Of a stretch of DNA of 64,000 nt, positions 42,610 to 51,982 are shown in pieces. The stretch is from Zygophlyctis sp. KS116 (lineage: Eukaryota; Chytridiomycota). Each line of letters starts with the position of its first letter. Positions within the stretch are counted from its first letter, which is position 1. The position numbers were made by a program, and so were the translations under genes. The notes under the pieces were generated by a model, which did no database searches, was not told the DNA's origin, and saw only the letters and a program-made list of their open reading frames with translations. Location of the stretch: NCBI GenBank assembly GCA_054661495.1, contig BAAFSQ010000001.1, positions 62,001 to 126,000 of the forward strand, in the 5' to 3' direction.

Positions 42610-43122
42610 ATGACTGAAATCAGCGAAATCAGCGAAAGCCAAGACAATAGAGAGCTGGAAAACCAAGAAATTATAGTACAAAGAGACATGTTTAATCAAA
42701 AACAAATATTTTCTTATAAAACTCCAATTTCACTAGTTTTTGATCTTGATATAAACCTTTTAAACTCTTTAGAAATAGAGTCTAATGCAAGAAATGTTGA
42801 AATTTACGTGAATTCAGACTACAAAACTACTCTAAAAAGTCTAAATTTTCTACTTAAAAGTAATGATCCAATAGTAATTGATGGCAAAGTATCAATGAAA
42901 TTTTTTGTAAAGGATTCAAAACTTTTAGAAATCTCAAATATTCTAATCAATGGAGAAGCAGTACAGACATTTCTAAAATCTAATCAAGTAAAAGCTAGAA
43001 ACAATTTGTCCGAACAGAATTATGAAAATATTCTTGATCAATTACATTTATTAGAATTGAAAATGGATCTTAAACTATCCAAAATTCAAACCTTGTTAGA
43101 AAATCTGTTGAACAAGAATTAG
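42610..43122 (+). CDS. Conserved-looking hypothetical protein
   Basis: One exon, 170 aa. After an acidic start, the central 100 residues alternate in beta-strand-like fashion (ISLVFDLDINLL, VEIYVNSDY, PIVIDGKVSMKFFV). A C-terminal helix with heptads follows (ILDQLHLLELKMDLKLSKIQTLLENLL). Such a beta sandwich plus coiled-coil layout suits a complex subunit, but I recognise no family. Its stop codon overlaps the stop of the proteasome alpha-4 gene on the other strand. Confidence 0.7.
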   Translation: MTEISEISESQDNRELENQEIIVQRDMFNQKQIFSYKTPISLVFDLDINLLNSLEIESNARNVEIYVNSDYKTTLKSLNFLLKSNDPIVIDGKVSMKFFVKDSKLLEISNILINGEAVQTFLKSNQVKARNNLSEQNYENILDQLHLLELKMDLKLSKIQTLLENLLNKN

Positions 43123-44009
43123 GAAGATTCAGAAGATAAACCAGTTCTCTTCAATTTCTTTTCAGCCTAAAATTATTACTATAAAAATTATACTTCAGCA
43201 ATATTCTCTTGATCAATAATTTCAGCTATAGCATCCACTTGTTCAGGTTCTAAAATCTAGTTTTTAAGGAAAATCTTTTAAAACATACTTGTAAAATTGC
43301 ATCAGGACCCATCACTGCTATTTCAATATTCTTTGAACCAGTTTGAACAATTTCCAATAATGCTTTTACAGCTAATTTTATAGTCTCATCTTTAGACATG
43401 TCTTCCTTGTAGTGTTTTTCTAGAAATTCACGAACAGTTTTTGAAGACTTTCCAATAGCATTAGCCTTCCAAGCAGAATATATACCAGATGGATCAGTCT
43501 GATAAAGTTTAGGAACATTATCAGAGTCAAAACCCATGATTAAAGTTGAAATTCCAAAAGGTCTTACACCACCAGACTGAGTATATTTCTAAAATTACTA
43601 AAAATTTGTAACCTGTTGAACACCAGCAATATGTCTAGTAATATATTCTATAGATACAGGGTCTTCTACAGTCAGTCTATGACTTTGACATTCAACTCTT
43701 GCTTTATCAATCAAAATACGAGCATCAGCAGTTAGTCCTGCAGTAGCTAAACAAACATGTGAATCTAGTACAGCTATTTTCCGGACAGTTCTAGGATCCT
43801 GCAACTTTAAAGCAGATTTCTTTTCAACTCCCAAAACAACAAATTCCTTTCCTTTCACACCAACCTAAAATTTAAAGCCATAGTCTTACAGCACACGCAC
43901 CCTTTCTAACTGCTTCCAGGGCCTATTGTTATGGTATTTAAATTACATATTCTACCTGAAACAGGTGTCCGTCTGGAGAGAAAACTGTAAGTGCACGATC
44001 GTAACTCAT
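43119..44009 (-). CDS. PSMA7: 20S proteasome subunit alpha-4 (PSMA7/Pre6)
   Basis: Six minus-strand exons: 43947-44009, 43890-43922, 43613-43864, 43289-43588, 43194-43256, 43119-43166; introns 24, 25, 24, 32 and 27 nt; 252 aa. The alpha-subunit N-terminal signature ([24 protein letters not shown]) is intact only after splicing the 33-nt exon 2. The [19 protein letters not shown] and [17 protein letters not shown] blocks place it with alpha-4. It is a structural ring subunit that gates entry to the 20S core. The C-terminus is Ser-rich. Exon 2 codes 11 residues only. Confidence 0.96.
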
Positions 44010-44122
44010 TTTTTGACCTTTTTCAGCCTCGCCCTACTTTACAGCGACTGATTGTTGGAAATTCAATCTAAATACTCTAAATTCATAATTATTAAAAGTC
44101 ATGGAATCTATTCTATTGACGA

Positions 44123-44539
44123 CTATTGAGGACATAGTTTTCTCTTGATTAATTCCATTTGCCCCTCCAGATCCAATCTCTCCTTGACATCAATCTCGTC
44201 TGGATTATATCTATCGCTCATGATACTATAGTCACCGCTAAGCGCAACCATAACTTTTCCTTTTCCAAAGTTGTACTTGACGCCAAATTCATCAATTCTT
44301 TTCATTTTACTAGCCAATTTCTCATTACTTTTATCAGTTGGGCCTAGTTCCAAGAATCTCTTGTAGTCTTCAACTGATAGAGAAAACCCATACGCAGCAT
44401 TAGCTAAAAATCCCCTGACAATGTCTGTTGCATAGATTGCAAGATTGTTTTCTTTAAGGGAATCATCATCCATAAGTTTATTATTGTTAAACTCTTCTGC
44501 GATTCCATATATAAGATGGGGACTGTACGAATTGTACAT
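44123..44539 (-). CDS. Hypothetical protein, 138 aa
   Basis: One exon, hydrophilic and mixed-charge, with no signal peptide or membrane segment. It begins MYNSYSPHLIYGIAEEF and has a regular helical end (VKERLDLEGQMELIKRKL). It starts 132 bp from the divergent PMT2 gene and lies upstream of proteasome alpha-4 on the same strand. No family recognised; the length and clean boundaries make it likely real. Confidence 0.6.
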   Translation of the reverse strand: MYNSYSPHLIYGIAEEFNNNKLMDDDSLKENNLAIYATDIVRGFLANAAYGFSLSVEDYKRFLELGPTDKSNEKLASKMKRIDEFGVKYNFGKGKVMVALSGDYSIMSDRYNPDEIDVKERLDLEGQMELIKRKLCPQ

Positions 44540-44671
44540 TTTTTCAACTGATCTGTCCTAGAACTTGACTTTTGATTGTGTGAAATCCTTGGGGTTGCCT
44601 AGTGCTAGTGTGGATCAGAGCATAATAGAATTGTCACGAAAAATAGTAAAATTGCGCGTTTTAGGTTGAAA

Positions 44672-46963
44672 ATGCAAACGCTCCGTCGCAGAGTTCCTTC
44701 TCAACAAGACAAGGAGGATACACCACTCCAACAAGGACAAGAGAAAGAAAAGATCAAACCAGAATTTTCTCTTCCTAAATACAGCACTCTAATAGGAATA
44801 GTATTTTTGTTTTTGGCTCTATTTACAAGACTCTACAAGATAAACGAAGCAGAGTTTGTGGTTTGGGATGAAGCTCATTTTGGTAAATTCGCTTCTCACT
44901 ACCTAAAGAGGAAATTTTATCACGATGTACATCCGCCGCTGGGGAAAATGTTGAATGGACTGGCTGGGTGGGTAGGAGGATATAATGGTGATTTTAAATT
45001 TAGCTCTGGTTCGCCATACACAAAAGACGTTAATTTCAATTTTATGAGAATTTTTAATGGGATTTCTGGTGCTCTAATCGTGCCTTTGGCATATTTTACT
45101 GGTTTAAATTTAAAATTATCACATGGAGCTTCCATTTTACTAGGAATAATGGTTTTATGTGATTCTGCTCTGACTACTATTAGTAGATTTATTCTTTTAG
45201 ATGCTTATTTAATGCTTTTTACGGTTCTAAGTGCTTATGCTTTTGTGGTTTATCGGAGATTACAACAAGAAGAGTATGATTTTTTAAAAATTTAAAAGTT
45301 AATTAGGCCTTTTTCTTATAAATGGTTAAAGTGGATTACTTATACAGGACTTTCATTAGGGGCTGTGGCAAGTGTAAAGTGGGTTGGGCTTTTTGTGATT
45401 GCTTTGGTTGGGATTCATACAATTCAGGAATTATGGGATATGTTTGGGGATTTAAAATTGGAACCAAAGACTTATGCAAAACATTGGGGATTTAGGATTT
45501 TATGTCTGATTATTGTTCCAGTTCTCGTTTATATGTGGTCTTTTAAGATTCATTTTTCAATTTTGAATATGTCTGGAGATGGAGATGCTAATATGAGTTC
45601 ACTATTTCAGGCAAATTTAGAAGGGAATGATGTCTCAAAATATCCTCTTGGTATAATTTTGTATTTTTACAGTTTAGAAATTGCTTATGGGTCTAAAGTA
45701 ACTATCAAAAATTATGCAAGAGGTGGGGCTTTGTTGCATTCACATGTTCAAAAGTTTCCTGAAGGATCGGGGCAACAGCAAGTTACGCTTTATCATCATA
45801 AAGACTCCAACAATGATTGGATAATTGATTATCCTTGGGGGGTGAATAAGAATTATTCTACGGATGAAATTGAATTTTTGAAACATGGGGATTTAATCCG
45901 ATTGCGTCATCATTCAACTGGTAAGAATCTTCATGCTCACAAGATTCCTGCTCCATTGACTACGGATGAGTATGAAGTCAGTGGTTATGGGAATACGACT
46001 GTTGGAGACGAGTCTGATATTTGGAGAATAGAATGGGATCATGTAGGTTCAAATTTTTGATATTGTAGAATGCTGATCGTAGTACTGACAATGGTTTCAG
46101 GTTATTATATACGAGATTTAGATTGCGCCATCTGGTTTTGGGATGTTTATTAACAACTCACAAAAAAACTCTTCCCGCCTGGGGATTTTCTCAACAGGAA
46201 GTTTTCTGTGAGAAACCAACAGGCGATCCAGTAACTCGTTCTAATTTATGGAATGTCGAAGCACATTGGAATGACAGACTCCCTGCTGCTGGAGAGAAGG
46301 CTTTCAAGTCCAACTTTTTGGATGATTTTATTGATGTGAATATAGCTATGTGGACTACTAATAATGCTTTAGTTCCAGACGAGGAAAAAAAGGACAACTT
46401 AGCTTCTGCGCCTTATCAATGGCCTTTTGTATCAGTTGGATTACGAATGTGCTCATGGGCTGACGGGAATTTGAAATTTTTCCTCATTGGGACCCCCATC
46501 ATATGGTGGAGCGCTACAGCGAGTATCATAGCGATGATGCTAATTGTGCTTATATATTCGATCAGATATCGAAGAGGAAATGTTGATTTTTTGACTCCTG
46601 GTAGGTTCAAAACTTGAATAACCAAAATTAGAATCTTCCAATGATTTCTATTTTGCTGCCAAGGTTGGTGTCTTGGGGTGGTTCCTTGAATATATCCCAT
46701 TCTGGATTATGGGAAGAGTTACCTATCTTCACCATTATTTCCCAGCACTATACTTTTCGATGATATGTTTAGCTGTTACTTTGGACCACATTACTACACG
46801 GTTTATTCCAAAGTACAAGTATTTGATCCTTCTAACCTTTGGAATTGCTGTGATTGCTAATTTCATATTTTTCATTGACTTCTCGTTTGGTATGAAGGGA
46901 CCTGCTTCTGAGTACGCTTCTCGTCGCTGGCTTAAAGCTTGGAAAATTTATGGCAATGAATAG
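44672..46963 (+). CDS. PMT2: Protein O-mannosyltransferase, PMT2 family
   Basis: Four exons (44672-45273, 45307-46042, 46069-46600, 46632-46963), introns 33, 26 and 31 nt, give 733 aa. The catalytic Asp-Glu loop (VVWDEAHFGKFASHYLKR) and DVHPPLGKML are present, followed by MIR repeats (LLHSHVQKFPEGSGQQQVT and HHSTGKNLHAHK) and several membrane segments. The C-terminal GRVTYLHHYFPALYFSMI is typical of PMT2. PMTs move mannose from dolichol-phosphate-mannose to Ser or Thr in the ER lumen; PMT2 proteins pair with PMT1 members. No ER-retrieval signal is evident at the C-terminus. Two of its introns share their first 11 nt. Confidence 0.95.
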
Positions 46964-47169
46964 ATTTAATATCTCCTTTTATTTTCTGTTACACTCAGAC
47001 TAAATGAGCTAGCTCCTCAAGGAAGTAAATTATCTACAACAATTATGTCATCAAACAACGGGTGAATCCCTTCCTTGGTCAATAATCCTCATGACCATAA
47101 TCACAATCGGCTGTGGGTGATCATTAGTTTCCTGGTAATAAAAACAATCAGCTTACTCTAACATATCGA

Positions 47170-48870
47170 TTAGTTTTCATCAGATATTTTTTTCAGATAA
47201 TCTTCTAATGAGCTAACAGGAAGCAATCTTTTGTTTTTTACAGTATAAAATTGACAATTCAAGGATCGTAGGAAGTAGCTATGATGTGAAATAACAACAA
47301 AAGCCCCTTTGAAAGCTTTCAGAGCTTCTATTAAGGTCTCGGTCATTTCCATGTCTAAATGACTAGTTGGCTCATCTAAAAGTAGCAAGTGAGGATGCTG
47401 AAACATAAGCATTGCAAGAACAAAACGAGTTCTCTGGCCACCAGATAAAACCCGTAGTTTAGTTAACGCCCTATTTCCACTCACACCAAAAGATCCAAGA
47501 TAATCCCTTGCAGTTTGAACCTTTAGTTGATCAGGAAACATATCCATTAGCAGTTCCACGGGAGTCTTAGAAAGATCAATGTCCTGGACCAAATGCTGTG
47601 TGAATACTGCAGTTCTTAAATTATGATGACAAATAATCCTTCCTGATTGGGGAGTTTCCAGGCCGGCAATGCAACGTAAAAGAGTAGACTTTCCCAGACC
47701 ATTTCTTCCAAGAATAGCAATACGACTGTTTCTTTCAATTGATAGATCCACATTTTCCCATAGAGGCTTTGCATTGGTGTTATATGAAAACCCAATACTT
47801 TTAAGCTGAATCAGTGGATCAGAAACTGAATAGTCTGGTTCAGGTAATCGTAACACAAGTTGCCGATCATCTTCTCCTTCGTCTCCAACCAGCAAAGTAT
47901 CTGCTCCCCAGACCCAAGCTGTATCTACTAAATTCTTTTTGGACATTTTTGCAATCTTTGGAGAGTTTAAGTCCTGTAATTTTTTTGTAGAACCACTAGC
48001 ACGAGCCTGTTTTCGTTTCTTTTCCGTATTTGCCTGTTCATTCAACTTATCTTGCCTATTCTTTTTAAAAGCACTATAATTTCCAGGATAGTATCTTAAT
48101 TCTTTTTGTGTCAAATGTATAATACATTCAGCCAACTGATCAAGAAAATCATGATCATGAGAAACAAGAATAATTGTACATTCCAATCCTTTTAAATACT
48201 TTATCAACCATTGAATACTTTCCAAATCCAAATGATTTGTCGGCTCGTCCATCAATAACAAATCTGGCTTAGCAAACACTGCACACGCCAACAAAGCCTT
48301 CATTCTCCATCCTCCACTCAACTCTTTGAAAGGCCGATTCATCATTTCCCTTGTAAATTTCAAATCTGAAAGAATGCGTGTTGCTCTCCTTTCCATTTCC
48401 GATTCTTCAAAAAGATTATCTAAATCTTGATAGAGCAATCCCAATTTCTGTATACTAGAATTTTCTACATTACCATCCTGCTCCTGGCCTTCAATATTCT
48501 CAATTTGCTTTAGTAGATCTTGATGATCGGGATCACTGTTTTTTACTAAATTCAATGGAGAATCCTCAACTTCTTCATATTCTTGCTGTACCAAAAATGT
48601 GCGAATTGAAGTCCATTGTGGAATCATATTATTAGCCATGCATCGTAATAGTGTCGTTTTACCGATTCCATTTCTTCCTACTAATGCATAAGTTGTTCCC
48701 CAAGAAAGCCTGATGAGAGCATCCTTTAGAATAGTAAGTGATCCAAATGATAACGAGATTCCATGAAGGGAAATATCTTTTGAACCAATCGATCGCTGGT
48801 TATCGGATGCAAATCTCTCATGCGTTGATCTTACTTGGGAGAGATTCTGTAGATCTTGTAAAGAATACAT
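47170..48870 (-). CDS. ABCF-family ATPase, GCN20/ABCF3-like
   Basis: One exon, 566 aa. It has two ABC cassettes without membrane domains: Walker A GRNGIGKTT and GRNGLGKST, signatures LSGGWRM and LSGGQRT, Walker B LLLMDEPTNHLDL and LLLLDEPTSHLDM, with a charged linker between. ABCF proteins act on ribosomes; GCN20/ABCF3 supports GCN2 activation, and others assist 60S assembly. The subgroup is uncertain because the long N-terminal GCN1-binding region is absent. The open frame continues to 49074, but that extension is antisense to the prolyl-tRNA synthetase gene and lacks similarity, so I take the ATG at 48870. Confidence 0.88.
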   Translation of the reverse strand: MYSLQDLQNLSQVRSTHERFASDNQRSIGSKDISLHGISLSFGSLTILKDALIRLSWGTTYALVGRNGIGKTTLLRCMANNMIPQWTSIRTFLVQQEYEEVEDSPLNLVKNSDPDHQDLLKQIENIEGQEQDGNVENSSIQKLGLLYQDLDNLFEESEMERRATRILSDLKFTREMMNRPFKELSGGWRMKALLACAVFAKPDLLLMDEPTNHLDLESIQWLIKYLKGLECTIILVSHDHDFLDQLAECIIHLTQKELRYYPGNYSAFKKNRQDKLNEQANTEKKRKQARASGSTKKLQDLNSPKIAKMSKKNLVDTAWVWGADTLLVGDEGEDDRQLVLRLPEPDYSVSDPLIQLKSIGFSYNTNAKPLWENVDLSIERNSRIAILGRNGLGKSTLLRCIAGLETPQSGRIICHHNLRTAVFTQHLVQDIDLSKTPVELLMDMFPDQLKVQTARDYLGSFGVSGNRALTKLRVLSGGQRTRFVLAMLMFQHPHLLLLDEPTSHLDMEMTETLIEALKAFKGAFVVISHHSYFLRSLNCQFYTVKNKRLLPVSSLEDYLKKISDEN

Positions 48871-48919
48871 TTCAATTGAGAAAAAGGTGCCACAATAGGG
48901 TAAAACATTTGCACACTCA

Positions 48920-50595
48920 ATGCTCATCAAATGCTCGCAGATCTTGATGCCAACACTTAAAACCGCTCCAGGAAAAGGAGGACATAATCTACTATTAAGA
49001 GGAGGATTTATTAGACAGGTACAAGTTGCATTATAATTGCAAGTCAAGCGCTGGAATATATTCTTTCTTGCCACTGGGACTCTTGGTTCTTGAAAGACTA
49101 CAGAATATGATTGATAAGGAGATGAATTCTATAGGTGCTCACAAGGTTAAATTGCCACATCTGTTATCGTCGGATGCATGGAAGATCACTGGACGTTGGG
49201 GGTCTAACGAAATGTACAAGTTTGAGGACAGAAAAGGCTCACAATATTGTCTCGGACCAACGCATGAAGAAGAAATTACACAGGTGGCTGCTGATCTGGT
49301 TTCATCTTACAAAGATTTGCCTCTTTACTTGTATCAGATTGGGACAAAGTTTCGAGATGAAAAAAGACCAAGAGGTGGATTGTTAAGAGGAAAGGAATTT
49401 ACAATGAAGGATTTATATACGTTTGATATTGATGATGCAGCAGCTTTACAAACATATGAGAAAGTTCGTGATGCATACAAGAGGTTTTTTAATTCTCTTG
49501 GTTTACTATATAAAGAAGCAATGGCAGATTCAGGAAATATTGGAGGTGATAAATCTCATGAATATCATTTATTATCTCCAGGTAACTTATAAATTTCTAA
49601 GAGTAGTGGGTGAGGATACTATTTTACATTGTCCAGAATGTAATTATAGCTCGAATATGGAACGTGCTCAATCTCTTATAGATCCAAGTTTGCATAAAAG
49701 AACTCTGGAGAAATTAGATTCTTCAATATTCGATGAAAAATTTAAAGAAATATCTAATCTTTTTTCTTCAAACGTTTCGATAAAAATGGGGATAGTAAAG
49801 GAAAATGGTCATAATACACTTTTGGGAATGGTTACTCCAAAAGGTTGGGAGATTAATCCAATAAAAGTGTCAAAGCTTATTTCAAAAAATGGGTATCTTA
49901 ATATTTTGGCGGAAAATGAAGATTTAAAGGGAGTTAAAGTTGATGATGTGCAGCTTTTAGTGGATTCTCAGGTCCAATATTTAAAAAATTTGAATTTTTC
50001 TCCAGCTATAAATCTTATAACTGCAGATATAATTCTTTCTAAAGATGGTGATTTTTGTAAAAGCTGTTATTCACAATCAAAGACTTCAGTATTAAAAGCA
50101 TCAGCAGCTATAGAAGTTGGACACGCATTTTTCCTCGGAGAAAAGTATTCTTTGCCACTCAAGTCAACTTTTAAAACTCAAAAGGGTACAGATAGTGTCC
50201 CATCTATGGGTTGCTTTGGACTCGGAGTATCAAGACTTATAGGTGCAATAGCAGAGATTTCTCGTGATAAAGATGGCATTATATGGCCTGCTTGTATTGC
50301 TCCAGCAGATATTTGCATAATAGTCTCACCTTCAAAGGATCCAGAGGAAAATTTAAAACTAAATAGTACATGCGATATTTTAATCTCAAAAATTGATAAC
50401 AAATACGACAGAATAGTATTGGATGATCGAAATCATTCATTCCCCCACAAGTTAAAGGATGCTCTATTAATCGGATATCCAAAGACGATTGTTATTGGAA
50501 AATCATTTTTGCGTTCAGGACAACTTGAAGTATTTAACAGACATGATCCTAAAGTGCCTTCTTTGATATCATTAGAGGAATTTTCGATTATTTAG
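48920..50595 (+). CDS. PARS2: Prolyl-tRNA synthetase, bacterial type, probably mitochondrial
   Basis: Exons 48920-49018, 49044-49581 and 49607-50595, introns 25 and 25 nt, give 541 aa. Class II motifs are clear: SSAGIYSFLPLG, the GPTHEEEIT motif, RDEKRPRGGLLRGKEFTMKDLYTF (motif 2) and GCFGLGVSRLIGAIAE (motif 3). The anticodon-binding domain is at the end. The short insert and GPTHEE form show the bacterial ProRS type used in mitochondria. The N-terminal MLIKCSQILMPTLKTAPGK lacks acidic residues and could target mitochondria. An alternative acceptor for intron 2 three nt earlier would add one Val. Confidence 0.93.
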
Positions 50596-50646
50596 TTATT
50601 TTTGGAAAGAAAACGTCATCAAGTGGGAAAACAGTAAACAATCAAG

Positions 50647-51906
50647 ATGAAAGATAAAGAACAGAAACATTATAATAAAGCTAAAAAGGGGTATAGTAGC
50701 TCCTCTAATTCTAAATGTTCAAGTCCATGTCAGAGGCGATCATCAATAACTACCACTTCGTCTGCCAAATCATCACAGTTGAGGCAATCTGCTGGTCAGA
50801 GGGATATTGCTTTAATGGAAATAGAAATCATTATTCAGACACTAATGGGCAAAAACATTACTCAAAGAGTCACAAATAGCACTTCAATCAAGCAAATCAA
50901 GACAAGGATCAGTGAGTCCGAAGGCATTGCTATTGACAGCCAGATACTCGTGTTTAAAGATAAACAGCTCTCTGATATTGATACAGTTAAATCTTTAGGA
51001 ATTGTAGCTGGAAGTACTATAAAACTTGTAGTAACAATGTCTGGTGGTCCTGGATTGTATGTTAAGAAAACCAAGGCAGATGATCCTATTCTTTTACTAT
51101 TATGCCGACAGAATGAAGAATTATACATGTTAGAATTTCATATGGGAGATGATAAGCCAAAACCAATTCTTCTAAAAGGACCTTCAGGAATATCTCTAGA
51201 AGGTTTGATTGGAGAATCATCATCACCTGAAGATATTGAAGAAGTTATTGAAGGATCTGAAGAAGATGATGGCTATCTTTCAGATTCTCTCAAATCAACC
51301 TCTACATTCTCTACATCTACTGTATTTTCAATTTTTTCAAATGGCTCATCTAAAATCATATCCCGCCCAAGTAGTTCTAATTCGTTATCAAGTGCATCAT
51401 CCAGTCTTTTAGAGGAATTTTTATCTGCAGCTACAAACTCTTCATCTCTACCATTACAATACGGACGCCCAGCAACTGCTATATCGATAATGCGTCTACC
51501 GATATCTAGCCCTTTAATTATTCTTCCAAAAAGCAGGCCAGCTTCAGCAATAGTCACAACGTTTGTAAAACCAGACACAAAAGGATCGATAGATTCTGTT
51601 CAAGTCAAAGACCCGCAAAAAAACGAAAATTTGGAACCTGGTAAAGTTGTTGAACAAATCACACCCCAAGATTTTACCTGTCCAGAAAAAATCAAGGAAT
51701 TTATTTCAGAAACACATCATGCATCTTGTTCATTATGCAAAAAGAAGCATTCATTCTCATTTAAATGCAAATGTGGAAAAATATTTTGTTCCCTTCATAG
51801 ATACTCTGACCGACATTCTTGTACTTTTGACTATGCAGAACAACATAAAAAGACACTCAGATCACAATTACCACTTGTCAATGGAGAAAAAGTAATAAAT
51901 CTCTAA
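50647..51906 (+). CDS. ZFAND4: ZFAND4/ANUBL1-like ubiquitin-like and AN1 zinc-finger protein
   Basis: One exon, 419 aa. A Ser-rich head precedes a ubiquitin-like domain at about 57-130 (IEIIIQTLMGKNITQRV, LVFKDKQLSD). It ends in LVVTMSGGPG, where ubiquitin would have its diglycine. The middle is acidic and Ser-rich. The C-terminal AN1-type zinc finger at about 355-400 is C-x2-C...C-x-C-x4-C-x2-H...H-x-C (CSLCKKKHSFSFKCKCGKIF). This Ubl-plus-AN1 layout is that of ANUBL1/ZFAND4, which is thought to act around p97/Cdc48 and the proteasome. Confidence 0.9.
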   Translation: MKDKEQKHYNKAKKGYSSSSNSKCSSPCQRRSSITTTSSAKSSQLRQSAGQRDIALMEIEIIIQTLMGKNITQRVTNSTSIKQIKTRISESEGIAIDSQILVFKDKQLSDIDTVKSLGIVAGSTIKLVVTMSGGPGLYVKKTKADDPILLLLCRQNEELYMLEFHMGDDKPKPILLKGPSGISLEGLIGESSSPEDIEEVIEGSEEDDGYLSDSLKSTSTFSTSTVFSIFSNGSSKIISRPSSSNSLSSASSSLLEEFLSAATNSSSLPLQYGRPATAISIMRLPISSPLIILPKSRPASAIVTTFVKPDTKGSIDSVQVKDPQKNENLEPGKVVEQITPQDFTCPEKIKEFISETHHASCSLCKKKHSFSFKCKCGKIFCSLHRYSDRHSCTFDYAEQHKKTLRSQLPLVNGEKVINL

Positions 51907-51982
51907 ATTGAGTTTGGGACTTGCTGCGGACCTCGTCACACCAAAGGCGTTGCGAGGATAAATTTTTTTGTTTGAAATTCAA

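Noticed and set aside
48871-49074. Upstream extension of the ABCF frame with an extra 68 codons
   Set aside because: It is antisense to the N-terminal exons of prolyl-tRNA synthetase and has no similarity to ABCF N-termini; the start at 48870 leaves a normal divergent gap.
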